Notes under the pieces: generated by a model
Told to the model about the DNA's origin: nothing
Databases searched by the model: none
What the model saw: the letters and a program-made list of their open reading frames with translations, nothing else
DNA from: Euryarchaeota archaeon Ods02
Lineage (GTDB): Archaea > Halobacteriota > Halobacteria > Halobacteriales > Halorutilaceae
Direction: 5' to 3'
Assembly (NCBI GenBank): GCA_028751075.1
Contig: JAQZDA010000002.1
Span: 1 to 64,000, forward strand
DNA: 64,000 nt
Made by a program: the position numbers and the translations under genes
Part shown: positions 1 through 11,800 of the stretch, in pieces
How positions within the stretch are numbered: the first letter of the stretch is position 1
Layout of the letters: the number at the start of each line of letters is the position of its first letter

Positions 1-3000
1 GAAGTCATCGAGAACATGACGCTGGAGTACACTCTCGAAGACGAGGACGCGCCCGGAATAGAGGCTCAGGTGCGCACCGACCACGACACCGAGTCGCAGA
101 GCCTCGGCGTCACTCAGTCCGCGGTCTTCGACATCATCGAGAGCGACCTCACCACGAACCAGCCGATAACGACGGACGAGACGCTGTTCGTCGACTTCCC
201 CGTCCAGAACATAGGAGACCTCACTGGAGACGTCGAAGTACATCTAGACGTCGACCAGGAGCAGGACGGAGACTACGGCGAAGGCGATGTCGACCCAGTG
301 CCCGCCGACGCCTCCGTCTATCCGACGGCGGACGGTGACTCCGACAGCTTCGACGAGTACATAAACGCCTTCGAGTTCGAGAGCGAGGACCCCGAAGACG
401 ACATCGACGTACTGTCAGGCAACGACGGCGGATACGGCGACTACACCGACGAGATAGCGGTCGTCGCACCAGGCCAGACGTACGACATCACCGTGGAGTA
501 CACGGGTCCGCAGGAGGGATGGGAGGGTCAGGTGGCGGCGTGGATAGACAGCGAACACACTGAGGACTTCGACCAGACCGGTGACCTCGTCTTCGACCAG
601 TACCAGGACGGCGACGGCGACGGCATCTACGAAGGAACGGTGGAGATACCCAGTGACATCGAAACAGGTGCAACGGTGATGCGTGTCATCGGCACCTTCG
701 ACGACAGCCCACCCGACCCCAACGACTTCATAGACGACCCCGGTGAAGCCGAGGACTACACCATCTACGTACCAAGTGTGGGCGCGCAGCCCGTGGATGA
801 GGGTCAGATACCTCCGGTCCAGAACCCCGACCCATCCAGCAGCTTCTACCCCGTCATCAGCGAGTTCGAGCTACGGGAGATAGACAACGACGCACCAGGG
901 AACGACGAGGTCACGGAGGACGACGGCTACCTGGACTTCACCAATCAGGTCGCTGAAGTGAGCCAGGGCGAAGAGGTCGGCTTCAGCGCGGTGATAGAGG
1001 CCGACAGCGCCAACGAACACGCGTTCGGAATCTGGGTCGACCACGATCAGGACGGCAGCCTCGATCCGAACGACGACCTAGTGTTCACGGAAGCCGACAT
1101 CAGCCCCGACGGAGACCCAGCCGGCGAGACAGTCACGGGGTCGTTCAACGTGCCCAGCGACCTAGAAGGCGCAACTGTGATGAGGCCCATAGTGGAGTAC
1201 AACTCCGACGACATAACCGGGCTCGACCCCGAAACCTGGGATGGAGACGGCCAGATACACGACTACACGATAAACGACCCGGACAACGCGACGATATCCG
1301 TCGACAGCGACACCGCCACCATCGACGGCGGAGACGACCACGACTTCACGCTGGAGTACGAGCCTGCCGACACCGATCCACCAGAGGTCAACATCAGGGT
1401 ACGCGCGATAAACCTCGTCCGCGACGCCCTCGACGACACAGCGTTCAGGAACAACGTACAGATCGACGAACCCGCCGACTTCCGGATAGTCGACCTCACG
1501 GTGAACGACCCCGTGCTAGAGGTAGCGGGGACGCTGGAGTACGATGTCACCATAGAGAACCAGGGTGGTGTGCAGGACAGTCAGGACGTAACCCTCGAGA
1601 TAGATGGCGAACAGGTGGACGAGCGACCGATAACGCTGGACCCCGGTGACGACACCAGCGTCACGCTGGAGTACCAGACCAAAGTCGACGACGCATCCAG
1701 CGTGAGCTACGAGGTCGCGACCGAGGACGACGTCGATACAGGCACTAGCTCGGTGGACGGCTACTGGGAGTTCACGAGAGAGGACTTCGGAACCGACTCC
1801 ACAGAGAGCTACGACAAGCTCGTCACCGACTTCGAATGGGACTACCCGGCTTGTGACGGAAGTAGAGACGTTTACGACCTCGACATATACTTCGGACCCG
1901 ACGGCAATATAGACCCCGACGGCTCTATGGACGGTTTCTCGATCCGCGACATCGACGGACTCGACGACAGCAGGAACGTTCCCGGAGACGCTTGCGGACT
2001 CCGCGCCAACACCGAGGACAACACAGGTATCTTCTCGGACCCCGCCAACATCCTCTCGACGGACCAGCAACGGAACATCCAGTACTACCCACAGCGCGGA
2101 GACAACATCGTAACTGGTACCTATGTCAACGCACGTGACGGCAGACCCAGGGTTAACTTCCTGCAGGAGGACGGCGACAACTACTACATGATGCGGTTCC
2201 ATGACACCAGGGACGGAGTTCTTCAGCTGTGGTCACAGATCGACGGAACCTGGACACAGCTCGGTGAAACTACCGTAAACTACGACAGTGGAGAGTTCTA
2301 TCACTGGGAGGCCCGTACATATAGTACAGGAATCTGCATCTACTGGGACCACAGTTCCCAGTTCTGTGACTGGTCTGACGAAGCCGAGGAACTCGACGGC
2401 CGAGGCATCGCGTTCTACATGGCGGACGGTGACGACGGCACCTTCACATCTTCCAGAGCCCACATGTGGGATGAGGTGAGGGTTGAGAACACGGGCTGCA
2501 ACATGGACCGCGCCAGCTACGTCGACTCCGGCCCCGGAGACACGGACGGACGACTGGTGTTCGAGGCGACGAGCGGTGAGTCGCCGCCAGGGCACGAATG
2601 CGCGCTCGGGAGCGACGGTACGGATGGAGCGTACGTGACCTCGAACCCACCTGGTCTCGACGGAGGGCACTCCGGCGGCACACCCGGTGGGTTGAACGAG
2701 CCGGACCGCGGTGACCGCATCAGGTTCTGGGCCCACAACTTCAACGAGTGGAGCGACGGATGGGATCAGTTCATGTTCGGGGTTCAGGACAACTACTACT
2801 GGAGCGACCCCTCGGACTACTACGCTGTCGGGATCAGCTACACAGACGACGAGGTAGCGTTCATCAAAGACGGTGACGGCGCTGACCCCGTTCACGTCGA
2901 GGACATGACTATCTCGGAAGAAGGCTGGTACGAGGTCGTAGTCGACTGGGGGATGGGTGACAGCAACGGCGGCGAGATCTACGTCGCAGTGCTCGACGAA

Positions 3001-3132
3001 GACGGCGACATCGTCGGGGACTTCGAGGTGTTCGACGGCGACTACGATGACGGAGCCATCGGATACATGAACGGAAACAGCGGGCTAAGCGACCCACACT
3101 GGGGTCTCATCAGGTCCGGTGGACCCGAGTAG
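1..3132 (+). CDS. Secreted GEVED/CARDB/lectin-like surface protein (5' end outside window)
   Basis: The frame is open from the left edge (first codons read E-V-I-E-N before the Met at 16), so the start and any signal peptide lie outside. Numbering from that Met, two GEVED-type domains are seen at about residues 90-260 and 280-425. Each carries a Ca-loop-like Asp run (for example DHDQDGSLDPNDDLVF) and ends in a D-Y-T-I strand. A CARDB-like Ig domain follows at about 495-595 (DFRIVDLTVNDPVLEVAG). The last 400 residues hold two concanavalin/LamG-like jelly rolls at about 690-830 and 850-1038. The protein is very Asp-rich and stops without a visible membrane anchor. An extracellular adhesive or carbohydrate-binding role is inferred from domain content only. 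Confidence 0.8.
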   Translation, partial: EVIENMTLEYTLEDEDAPGIEAQVRTDHDTESQSLGVTQSAVFDIIESDLTTNQPITTDETLFVDFPVQNIGDLTGDVEVHLDVDQEQDGDYGEGDVDPVPADASVYPTADGDSDSFDEYINAFEFESEDPEDDIDVLSGNDGGYGDYTDEIAVVAPGQTYDITVEYTGPQEGWEGQVAAWIDSEHTEDFDQTGDLVFDQYQDGDGDGIYEGTVEIPSDIETGATVMRVIGTFDDSPPDPNDFIDDPGEAEDYTIYVPSVGAQPVDEGQIPPVQNPDPSSSFYPVISEFELREIDNDAPGNDEVTEDDGYLDFTNQVAEVSQGEEVGFSAVIEADSANEHAFGIWVDHDQDGSLDPNDDLVFTEADISPDGDPAGETVTGSFNVPSDLEGATVMRPIVEYNSDDITGLDPETWDGDGQIHDYTINDPDNATISVDSDTATIDGGDDHDFTLEYEPADTDPPEVNIRVRAINLVRDALDDTAFRNNVQIDEPADFRIVDLTVNDPVLEVAGTLEYDVTIENQGGVQDSQDVTLEIDGEQVDERPITLDPGDDTSVTLEYQTKVDDASSVSYEVATEDDVDTGTSSVDGYWEFTREDFGTDSTESYDKLVTDFEWDYPACDGSRDVYDLDIYFGPDGNIDPDGSMDGFSIRDIDGLDDSRNVPGDACGLRANTEDNTGIFSDPANILSTDQQRNIQYYPQRGDNIVTGTYVNARDGRPRVNFLQEDGDNYYMMRFHDTRDGVLQLWSQIDGTWTQLGETTVNYDSGEFYHWEARTYSTGICIYWDHSSQFCDWSDEAEELDGRGIAFYMADGDDGTFTSSRAHMWDEVRVENTGCNMDRASYVDSGPGDTDGRLVFEATSGESPPGHECALGSDGTDGAYVTSNPPGLDGGHSGGTPGGLNEPDRGDRIRFWAHNFNEWSDGWDQFMFGVQDNYYWSDPSDYYAVGISYTDDEVAFIKDGDGADPVHVEDMTISEEGWYEVVVDWGMGDSNGGEIYVAVLDEDGDIVGDFEVFDGDYDDGAIGYMNGNSGLSDPHWGLIRSGGPE

Positions 3133-3162
3133 ATGCACTACATCACTGTGGCGAACGTCATG

Positions 3163-3169
3163 CTTTTAG
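3163..3169 (+). promoter_or_regulatory. TATA box for the DyP-like/PQQ operon
   Basis: CTTTTAG is centred about 28 nt upstream of the ATG at 3194, the spacing of a leaderless archaeal transcript. No Shine-Dalgarno sequence precedes the ATG. Confidence 0.5.
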
Positions 3170-3193
3170 CCGAGCGAGACTGAGGGTCATTAG

Positions 3194-4498
3194 ATGGCGT
3201 GTCCATGGTCTGGCGAAAGAAGCGTTCGAGCATCCCGGAGAGATGACTCCGTAGATCGCCGTACCTTCCTCCGTTCCGCTGTAGCCATAGGCGGTGCGAG
3301 CGCGCTCACCGCCTGCCTGGACCGCGAGCAACCACCGGAGCCAGGTGGAGAGGACGTGGTGGACGTCGAGGGTCAGCACGAGTGGAACGACCACTTGATC
3401 CAGGACGACGAAGGTGCGTTCGTGGCTCCGGAACACCACGTCGTCGTGCAGGCGGACTACAGGGGTGGAGGCGAACCCTCCGAAGGAGACAGGGAGCTGC
3501 TGGAGGACGCGCTACGGTCTCTGGAGAATGCGTTCGACTGGAGCAACGAGGGACTGCTGTTCGTCGTCGGCTACTCACCCTCTTACTTCGACCGCTTCAC
3601 CGATACCCTATCTGACGCGGTCCATCTGCCTGAACCCCGTGCGCTCGCGGAGTTCGAGGACCCCGAGCTCGACAGCTACGACGTAGCGATGCATCTCGCG
3701 AGCGACCGCGCGGGCGCGGTGCTGGAGGCGGAGGAGGCGTTGTTCGGCGGCAGAGAGACGGCGAACGGCGTCGACGTCTCCGACGTCTCCAGGGTGCTGT
3801 CGAAGCAGGAACGCAGGACGGGGTTCGTAGGAGAGGGATTGCCGGCGGACAACCAGGACGTCGAAGGCATCCCCGACAGCGAACCCGTGCACGAGGACGC
3901 ACCGCTATACATGGGGTTCCACACCAACCACGACACCAACCAGGCGACGGAGGAAGCTGTCACGATACAGGAGGGGAGGTTCGCAGGCGGGACGACCATG
4001 CAGGTGTCGAAGATACGGCTGGAGCTCGACGACTGGTACGGCAGCCTCGACGAACGTGAACGAGTGCAGAGGATGTTCACCGCGGACACCAGACCCGAAG
4101 ACGTCGGGGAGGTAGGTGAGGGGGGTCAGACGACCGAGGACCCGCGGAACCTGCCGCCGGATCTCCACGGCCACGCGGAGGAGTACGGCGTGGTGGGGCA
4201 CGGCGGCAAGGCCGCGCGCGGTCGGAAGGGCGAGGAACGACGTCCGACTATCATACGCCGGGACTTCAACACGACGGACGAAGGCCACGCTGGAGTGCAC
4301 TTCGTGTCGGTGCAGAGGGAGATATCGGACTTCGTCAAGGTGAGGCAGGGTATCAACGGCGGTGATCTCGCGGAGATAGACGGTATCGGCGAGCGGGAGA
4401 ACAACGGCATCCTCGCGTTCATGGACGTCCGTCGGCGAGGCAACTACCTTGTGCCGCCGCGACGCCACAGAGCGTTTCCACCGGTGTATCCAGAGTGA
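3194..4498 (+). CDS. Tat-exported DyP-peroxidase-like lipoprotein (copy 1)
   Basis: 434 aa. The N-terminus has a Tat motif (DRRTFLRSA, residues 21-29) and a lipobox ending at Cys41, so the protein should be exported folded and lipid-anchored outside the cell. The rest follows the layout of dye-decolourising (DyP) peroxidases and matches a haloarchaeal Tat protein group. The segment at residues 240-250 (MGFHTNHDTNQ) lies where DyPs carry the distal G-x-x-D-G motif, but that Asp is not in place. His336 in VGHGGKAARG sits where the heme-ligand His is expected. The C-terminus IIRRDFN...AGVHFVSVQ matches the DyP core. Heme binding is plausible; classical peroxidase activity is doubtful. The gene overlaps the following PQQ gene by 4 bp, so the two are co-translated. 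A paralogue lies at 55067-56470. Confidence 0.75.
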   Translation: MACPWSGERSVRASRRDDSVDRRTFLRSAVAIGGASALTACLDREQPPEPGGEDVVDVEGQHEWNDHLIQDDEGAFVAPEHHVVVQADYRGGGEPSEGDRELLEDALRSLENAFDWSNEGLLFVVGYSPSYFDRFTDTLSDAVHLPEPRALAEFEDPELDSYDVAMHLASDRAGAVLEAEEALFGGRETANGVDVSDVSRVLSKQERRTGFVGEGLPADNQDVEGIPDSEPVHEDAPLYMGFHTNHDTNQATEEAVTIQEGRFAGGTTMQVSKIRLELDDWYGSLDERERVQRMFTADTRPEDVGEVGEGGQTTEDPRNLPPDLHGHAEEYGVVGHGGKAARGRKGEERRPTIIRRDFNTTDEGHAGVHFVSVQREISDFVKVRQGINGGDLAEIDGIGERENNGILAFMDVRRRGNYLVPPRRHRAFPPVYPE

Positions 4499-5781
4499 AC
4501 CCGATGGCTGGAGTGGGCTCTGGTGGCTGGGATGTCAGCCGTCGAACGGTGCTCCGATGTCTGGGTTCCGCGGCGACGGCCGCGTCCACCGTGGTGACGG
4601 GCTGCCTCGACCACGGAGAACCCGGGTCGGTGGAGGTGGACGGCTGGCCGCAGTACGGCTTCGACGCCGACAACACCGCTCATAGAAACGATGTCTCCGC
4701 GCCCGTAGATGACGCGAACGTGGAGTGGAGGTTCGAAACCGGTGGCCGCGTACTATCCTCGCCCTCCGTCGTAGACGACGTCGTCTACGTCGGCAGCTGG
4801 GACGGCCACCTGTACGCAGTCGACGCGATCTCCGGCGACCTCGAATGGAGGTATCGGGTGCACGGCGAGGAAGACGTCGAGGGAGACTGGCGGAGCGGTA
4901 TGGCGCGGAGGGTGGGTTCGTCGCCCGCCTTCGTCGACGACACCGTGCTGTTCACGGCGTGGAACGGCTACCTCTACGCGCTGGACGCGGCGGATGGAGG
5001 GATGGTGTGGAGCCACCGTCTCGACTCCCTCCTGCGTTCTTCACCGAAGGTCTACGGTGGCACGGTCTACGTCGGCGACTGGCGGGGAGATGTCCACGCG
5101 TTCGACGTGGGTGGTGGTGGTGGTGGTGGTGGACGGCTCTGGAGCTACGACTCCGGCGCCGACCACGTCTACTCCACCCCCTGCGTCGCCGAAGCCGGTG
5201 ACCGTGCCGTCGTCTGCTTCGGAGTGACCTACAGCGACGACGGTGAACGAGGTATGGAGGCGGAGGGCGGGGGTTTCCACGCGGTCGACGCCGAATCAGG
5301 TGACGAGCTCTGGAGGTTCGACGGTCTCGGCACGGTCACGTCCTCGCCCGCCGTGACGGATGGAGATGTCGTGTTCGGCGACTGGCGGGGACGTGTTCAC
5401 GTAGTCGACGTGAAGTCCGGCGAAGAGAGGTGGACCGTGGAGTTCGACGACGCTGTAACCTCCTCGTCGTCGGTCGCGGACGGAAGAGGGTTCGTGGGTG
5501 ACGACTCGGGGGTCTTCCGATGTATAGAGTTGGCCGACGGCTCTGTGGAGTGGGAGACACATCTCAACGGCGAACTGTACACGTCGAGACCGTCTTCGAC
5601 GACGGACGCGGTCTACGTCGGCTGCATGGACGGCGTACTGCACGCGCTGGACGTCCACGACGGCTCCATCCTCTGGACTCTGGAGACCGGTGATGCGGTG
5701 AGGTCGCGGCCCGCGATTGTTGATGGACAGCTGTGCTACGGGTCGGGGGATGGAGCGGTCTACATGCTGGAGGAGGGTTAG
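4495..5781 (+). CDS. Tat lipoprotein with PQQ-type beta-propeller
   Basis: 428 aa. Residues 14-37 carry a Tat signal (DVSRRTVL) and a lipobox ending at Cys37 (VVTGC). The remainder is a set of PQQ/BamB-like blades with the recurring pattern W-x-x-x-T-G...SSPSVVDDVVYVGSWDG. The GTG at 4495 overlaps the stop of the DyP-like gene; an ATG at 4504 is an equally possible start. No quinoprotein dehydrogenase active site was recognised, so the propeller is more likely a binding or scaffold domain. A run of eight glycines between blades (around residues 206-213) comes from a GGT microsatellite. The coupling suggests it acts with the DyP-like protein on the outer face of the membrane. Confidence 0.85.
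   Translation: MNPMAGVGSGGWDVSRRTVLRCLGSAATAASTVVTGCLDHGEPGSVEVDGWPQYGFDADNTAHRNDVSAPVDDANVEWRFETGGRVLSSPSVVDDVVYVGSWDGHLYAVDAISGDLEWRYRVHGEEDVEGDWRSGMARRVGSSPAFVDDTVLFTAWNGYLYALDAADGGMVWSHRLDSLLRSSPKVYGGTVYVGDWRGDVHAFDVGGGGGGGGRLWSYDSGADHVYSTPCVAEAGDRAVVCFGVTYSDDGERGMEAEGGGFHAVDAESGDELWRFDGLGTVTSSPAVTDGDVVFGDWRGRVHVVDVKSGEERWTVEFDDAVTSSSSVADGRGFVGDDSGVFRCIELADGSVEWETHLNGELYTSRPSSTTDAVYVGCMDGVLHALDVHDGSILWTLETGDAVRSRPAIVDGQLCYGSGDGAVYMLEEG
5110..5130 (+). repeat. (GGT)7 trinucleotide repeat inside PQQ gene
   Basis: Seven perfect GGT units followed by GGA encode eight consecutive Gly between propeller blades. Length change would be in frame and would alter only a linker. Confidence 0.9.
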
Positions 5782-5845
5782 CGAGCAGTTGCTCCGGAAA
5801 AAGGGTTCGAGTGTCTACTTCCGGATGACCCTGTCTCCTTGAGAA

Positions 5846-5854
5846 CCTTTAAAT
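5846..5854 (+). promoter_or_regulatory. TATA box of the giant surface-protein gene
   Basis: CCTTTAAAT is centred about 28 nt before the ATG at 5879, consistent with a leaderless mRNA. Confidence 0.55.
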
Positions 5855-5878
5855 CTATCCAAGACTTAAAACCGTCTG

Positions 5879-8800
5879 ATGGACAGTCGCTCTCTCGCGA
5901 GGCTCTCCTACATCTCGATAGCACTGGTCTTCCTCGTAACCGCTTTCGGTGTAGCGCTTTCCGGCACCGCCGCCGCCGATATAGCGGAATGCACGGTGCT
6001 CGACGAACCCAGGCAGACGTACGAGCTAGTCGACGACATAGAGGCTTCGGAGACCTGTATCGAGATAACCGCTGACAGAGTCACTCTCGAAGGAAACGGA
6101 CACAGTATAACGGGTGATGGAAGCGACACCGAACCAGGTAGTGCCGGGGTACTCGTCGAAGATGCAACGGATGTAACGGTGGCTAACGTCTCGTTCGAGG
6201 GCTGGAGGAACGGCGCCGCAGGCGTGAGATATTTGAACGCCGATGGCGGCCGCATCACCGGAGTCGACGCCCTTGAGAACAGCTACAGCGTCTTCATCGA
6301 AAGCTCCGAAGACGTCGAACTTCTGGAGTCAGATGTAGACGGAGGCATAGCCGCTGAGATAACTGGTGTACTGGTGGAGAGCTCTTCGATGGTGACGGTT
6401 GCGGACTCGGAATTCGAAGGCAACAGCAACGACGGGTTGGCCATATCTAACTCGAGCCAGGTTACGGTAGATGGAAGCGATTTCCGTAGAAACGGCGAAG
6501 GAGCCGTAGTCGAGAACTCGTCCACAGTAACTTTCCTAGAGAGCACGTTCGCCGACAACGACGACAGCGGAGTAGTGTTCCACGACTCCTCGGACAACGA
6601 GGTGACGGACAGCCACGCGTTCGGGAACGACGAAGGCTTCAGGCTCGTGGAGTCCACCGACAACCTACTGAGGGGGAACACCGCCGACAACAACTCCGTT
6701 CACGGGTTCTCCGTCGAGTTCCGGTCCGACGACAACGAGCTATCTAACAACCTCGCGGAACACAACGACATACACGGCTTCAGCCTCGCATCCTCCGACC
6801 GCAACATGCTGGAGGAGAACACCGCGCTCGACAACGGAGTGATGGGTTTCTCCCTCGACAGCTCCAGCGACAACGAAGTCGTTGACAACACCGCTGACAG
6901 GAACATCGGTGGGTTCGGACTCCTGCTGTCGGCCGACAACAACACCCTCGAACGCAACACAGCCACCAACAACAGCTTCGCCGGTGAAGCCGAAGACGAG
7001 GACTCCGTAGGCATCAGCGTCGAGAGCTCCGACAACAACACCCTCCGGGGCAACGCCGTCGACCTCAACGACGAAGACGGCATCTTGTTGCGGAACTCCG
7101 ACGGCAACCACCTGGAGAACAACACCGCTGACGACAACGGAGTCGACGACGACACCGGAGACGGCATCACCCTCGAGACATCCAACGACAACGTCCTCGT
7201 CGGCAACAGCGGGAGCGGCAACCCCCGTGCCGGTGTCGCATTGGTCGACGAATCAGACGGTAACCTGGTGTCTGGCTCCACGGTGCAAGGCAACGCCGTC
7301 GGAGTCGTACTGCTCGGAGGTGTGACAGGCAACACCGTCGAAGACAACGAGGTCAGAGACAACGACGAACAAGGCGTGATACTCGTCAACGACGCCTCGG
7401 GCAACGAGGTCACCGGCAACCACGTCGAGAACAACACCGACGGCGTCGCACTGATCTTCTCCGCCGACAACAACATAGTCGAGGAGAACGTCCTGATGGA
7501 GAACGACGAAGGCTTAGTGGTGTTGGACGGAAGCAGCGGCAACCAGCTGGAGTTCGACAGGGTGCGCGACAGCTCCACTGCGGCGGCTAACGTAACAAAC
7601 GCCTCTGGAAACAGCTTCACCGAGCTCGACGTCGGAAGCTCCACGCGCGACAACACCACGGTTTCGTTCACAGCCGACTACTACCGCGTCAGCCCCGTCT
7701 CCTCCGCCGCCGTCAACCCCGAGTCGGAGTCCGTCGGCAGATACCTCGAGCTCACGGGCACCGACGGAGCCAGCGAAGCCGACGTCACCTTCCACTACCT
7801 GGAGGAAGACGTCGACGGCCTCGACGAGGACACCCTCGCGGTCTGGCGGCACGAAGGCGGTGACGACTGGACGGAGCTAGAGTCCACCGTAGACACCATG
7901 GAGCAGACGGTGTCGGCGGAGGCGCTGGAGTCCACGGTGTACGGAGTCTTCGCCGACGAGCTAGAGCCCGCGGAGTTCACCGTCGAGGTCGTAGCCACGA
8001 ACTCACCCGTCGTGGAGGGCGAAGCTCTAGACGTCGAGGTCAACGTCACCAACACCGGCGACATCGAGGACACGCAGGACGTCAGGCTCGAGGACTTCGA
8101 AGACGTGGAACGAGACTCGGTGGAGGTCGAGCTATCCGGCGGCGAGTCCACGGAGCTGACGTTGACGTGGAACACCGGAGGAGGTGACAGCGGAGAAGGA
8201 GACGTAAACGTCTACACCGACGACGACAGCGACAACCGCTCGGTCCAGGTGCTGGAGCAAGCCTACTTCGATGTCGAGATACTCGACGCTAACAGCCCGG
8301 TAACCGAGGGTGGGTCGCTCGATGTCGATGTGGAGGTCACGAACACCGGTGAAACCACGGAGGCGAAGAAGACCTGGTTAGAGGACTTCGACGGCGTGGA
8401 ACAGGACAACGAGACAGTGGAGCTCGACGGCGGAGACTCCACCGAGCTCCGAGTGACGTGGGAGACAGAGACAGGCGACGCAGGTGAAGACGAGGTAACG
8501 GTGCTTACGGAGGACAGCTCCGACACCGCCGCCGTGGAGATACAGGAGCCCGACGCACCGTTCTTCGACGTGAAGGTAACCGCGACCAACACCCCCGTCA
8601 CCGAAGGCGAAACCCTGGTCGTCGACGTCAACGTCACCAACCTCGGGGAAGAACAGGACACTCAGGAGGTGAACTTCACCGACTTCGACGGAGTAGAACG
8701 CGGCAGCCAGCAGGTCGATCTCGAGGGAGGCGAGTACGACGACACCTTGGAGTTCACGTGGGACACCGAGGAAGGTGACGCGGGAGTGGGTGATGTCACC

Positions 8801-11800
8801 GTCAGCAGCGAAGACGACGACTTCGCGCAGGAGGTGGCTGTACAGGCTGAAGGTGAGGTCAGGGTCTGTCAGGAGATAGACGAACCCGGGTCGTACGTTC
8901 TTCCGGATGACCTAGAGGCCGAGGAAACCTGTCTAGAGGTAACTGCTGACGATGTCGAAATCCATGCTCAGGGCCACACCGTCTCTAACCTCGACCCTGG
9001 TGATAGTGAAGTAGGTTTGAGGGCTTCTGGCGTTCAGAACCTCAGTTTGACTGGATTCGAGTTCAGGGGTTGGAATCCACCGATAGGAGAAGCTGTTGCG
9101 GTGGAGTTGATCGACACTACCGACGTTAACATCAACGACTCTGAGTTCCGGGATAACATGGATGGCGTGGTCATACTGGAATCGGAAAACGTGCTGGTAT
9201 CCGACACCGTTTTCAGGGAGAGCAGCGACTACGCGGTAGCGATAGAGTCCTCTGAATCCGTGAACGTGGAAGACATCGACGTCGAATCGACCGGCGAAGC
9301 CGCAGTGTATCTCCACTCCACTGAAGTAGGCACCGTCTCAGAAAGCGAGTTCCGGGATGGCGGACACGGGGTGCATCTGGAGGATTCATCCAACATCTCT
9401 GTTATCGATAACGAGTTGTATAACGGTGAATGGGCGGTGCTCATAGAAGAAGCCTCTACCGCCAACGAAGTTCGACAGAACTACCTTGAGGATGTTGCCG
9501 TAGGAGTTCGGCTGATGGAGTCAAATGAGAACCAGGTGACCAACAACACGGTGACCGATACTCGTGACGATGGCGATATGTTCGAGGGTGTAGCAGTGTT
9601 CTTGGGACAGGCAGACGATAACCAGTTCGAGGGGAACTCGTACATCGATGTGGAGCACAGTGGAGTTATGTTGGTGGGGTCCTCCGGAAACACCTTCCTC
9701 TCCGACGAAGCCAACGTCTATCCTTCCTGGTCTGTGGAGATAGATACGGAGGACTTTGCAGGTTCAGTGGACAATACCTTCGAAGCGTTCGGTGTCGGTG
9801 AATCCACAGCCGAAGACACCCGCCTATCGTGGGGGGGTGAGCTCGTCCGTATAGGTGCTGTAGGCACGCCACCCGACAACCCCGACGCTTCGTCGATAGG
9901 GAGGTACTTCGAAGCCGAGGAGGTGGATGACGGAGCGTTCCTCGACGTCGAGGTGTCTTACGATGAAGACGACCTCGGCTTCGTGGACGAGTCCTCGCTC
10001 GAGCTCTGGCGTTACAGCTCGACGGAGGAGGACTGGAGCGTCGTCGAAGGCTCCGGCGTCGACACCGCTGAGCAGGTGGTGTACGCCGACGATGTCGAGG
10101 AGTTCGGTGTGTTCGGTGTCTTCGGCGAGGAGGAGGAGCAGCCGTTCTTCGACGTCGAGGTTGAGGAGACCAACAGCCCCGTGGAGGAGGGAGAGCCCCT
10201 CGTAGTGGAGGGAGTTGTCGAGAACGAAGGCAACGTCGCGGACGAACAGGAGATAGTGCTCAGGGACTCTGACTGGATGGACTCCGATGTGGACTCTATG
10301 GAGCTAGAGCTCGATCCCTTGGAGTCCATGGAGTTCGAGCTCGAGTGGACTACGGAGGAAGGCGACGCCGGCGAGGGTGACGTCACCGTCTACAGCGAGA
10401 ACTCCAGTGACTCCACCCTGGTAGAGGTTGTGGAGCCGCCGGAGTCGTTCTTCGACGTCGATATAACGGATACGAACAGCCCGGTCGTGCAGGGTGAACC
10501 GCTCGATGTCGACGTACAGGTGACCAACACCGGCGAGGCCGACACACAGACGCTCGAACTCGGGGACTTCGACGGCGCAGTCGTGGACACACACGAGCTC
10601 TCGGTGGATGAGAACGCCTCCGAGTCGGTGACTCTGACCTGGGGTACCGAGTTCGGTGACGCCGGAGAGGGCTCAGTCTCCGTCTCCAGCGACGACTCCA
10701 GCGACTCCACCACCGTGGTTGTCGAGGAGGAGGTTGAGGAGGTCACCTCCGTTGAGTCGTGTGGAGAGATAGCTTCGCCGGGAGAGTACCGTCTGGAGTC
10801 CGATCTCTCGTCCGACGAGACCTGTATCACGGTGACCGCCGGCGACGTACGTCTGGACGGTGACGGACACTCGATACAGGGAGTGGATCCGGCAGCGGGT
10901 GACAACGGGATCCTTGTCGACGGAGTCGACGGAGTCCGCGTAGAAGATGTCGCCGTGGAGGACTGGGATGCCGCCGGAGTAGAGGTCGACGACGCCGACG
11001 GTGGAGAGGTCGTGGACGTAACGGCCATGGAGAACCTGTTCGGCGTGGTAGTCGAGTCGTCGAACGAGGTAGCGGTGGAGGGTGGAGAGATGACCGCGAA
11101 CGAGGAAGCCGGCGTCGTCTTCAGCGGCTCCTCTGACGGACGAGTAGCTGAGGTCATGGTGTCGGACAGCGGAGCCCGAGGCATCGCACTGGGCGGGGAT
11201 TCAGACAGGAACGTGGTCTCGGGTAACGAGGTGGTGGGAGCCGGAGACGAAGCTATCTATCTGCAGGAGGCTTCTGAGAACGAGGTCTCGGACAACCAGG
11301 TATCCGACGGCGATTCAGGTATCGAGATACGTTCGTCCTCGAACTCGAACGAGATCCTCGGGAATGCAGTCTCCGGATTCGAGGCATCGGGGATCGTGGT
11401 CTACTCTTCGTCGGAGAACGACATCGCCGACAACGAGGTATCGGACTCCGAGTTCGGAGTAAGCGTGCTATCCGGCTCCCGCGAGAACACGTTCTCCGGT
11501 AACCTGATGGAGGAAGCGGAGGTAGGGGTTCTCGGCGTGGAGTCGATAGAGAACGAGTTCACCGGCAATACCGTCTCAGGTGGCTCCGTCGGCATGAGGT
11601 TCGAGGCGTCGTCGAACAACATGTTGACCTCCAATCTAGTGGAAGACAACGGAGTAGGCTTCAGGTTCGAACGGTTCAGCCTGGGTAACACTGTTGCGGA
11701 GTCCACTGTTCGAGGCAGCGGTAACTGGTCGGTGGTCGTGGAGGACGCAGAGGACAACACGTTCACCGACGTAGTTCTCGCGGGCGAGGACTCTTACTCC

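Noticed and set aside
1516-2895. Long minus-strand open frames (228 and 220 codons) opposite the GEVED protein
   Set aside because: They are antisense shadows created by the GAC/GTC codon bias of the acidic gene. They have no TATA spacing, no recognisable product and low-complexity composition.
4495-5781. PQQ-dependent dehydrogenase
   Set aside because: The repeats are PQQ-like, but no quinone- or Ca-binding active-site pattern, Cys-Cys pair or cytochrome domain was seen in this or the other propellers.
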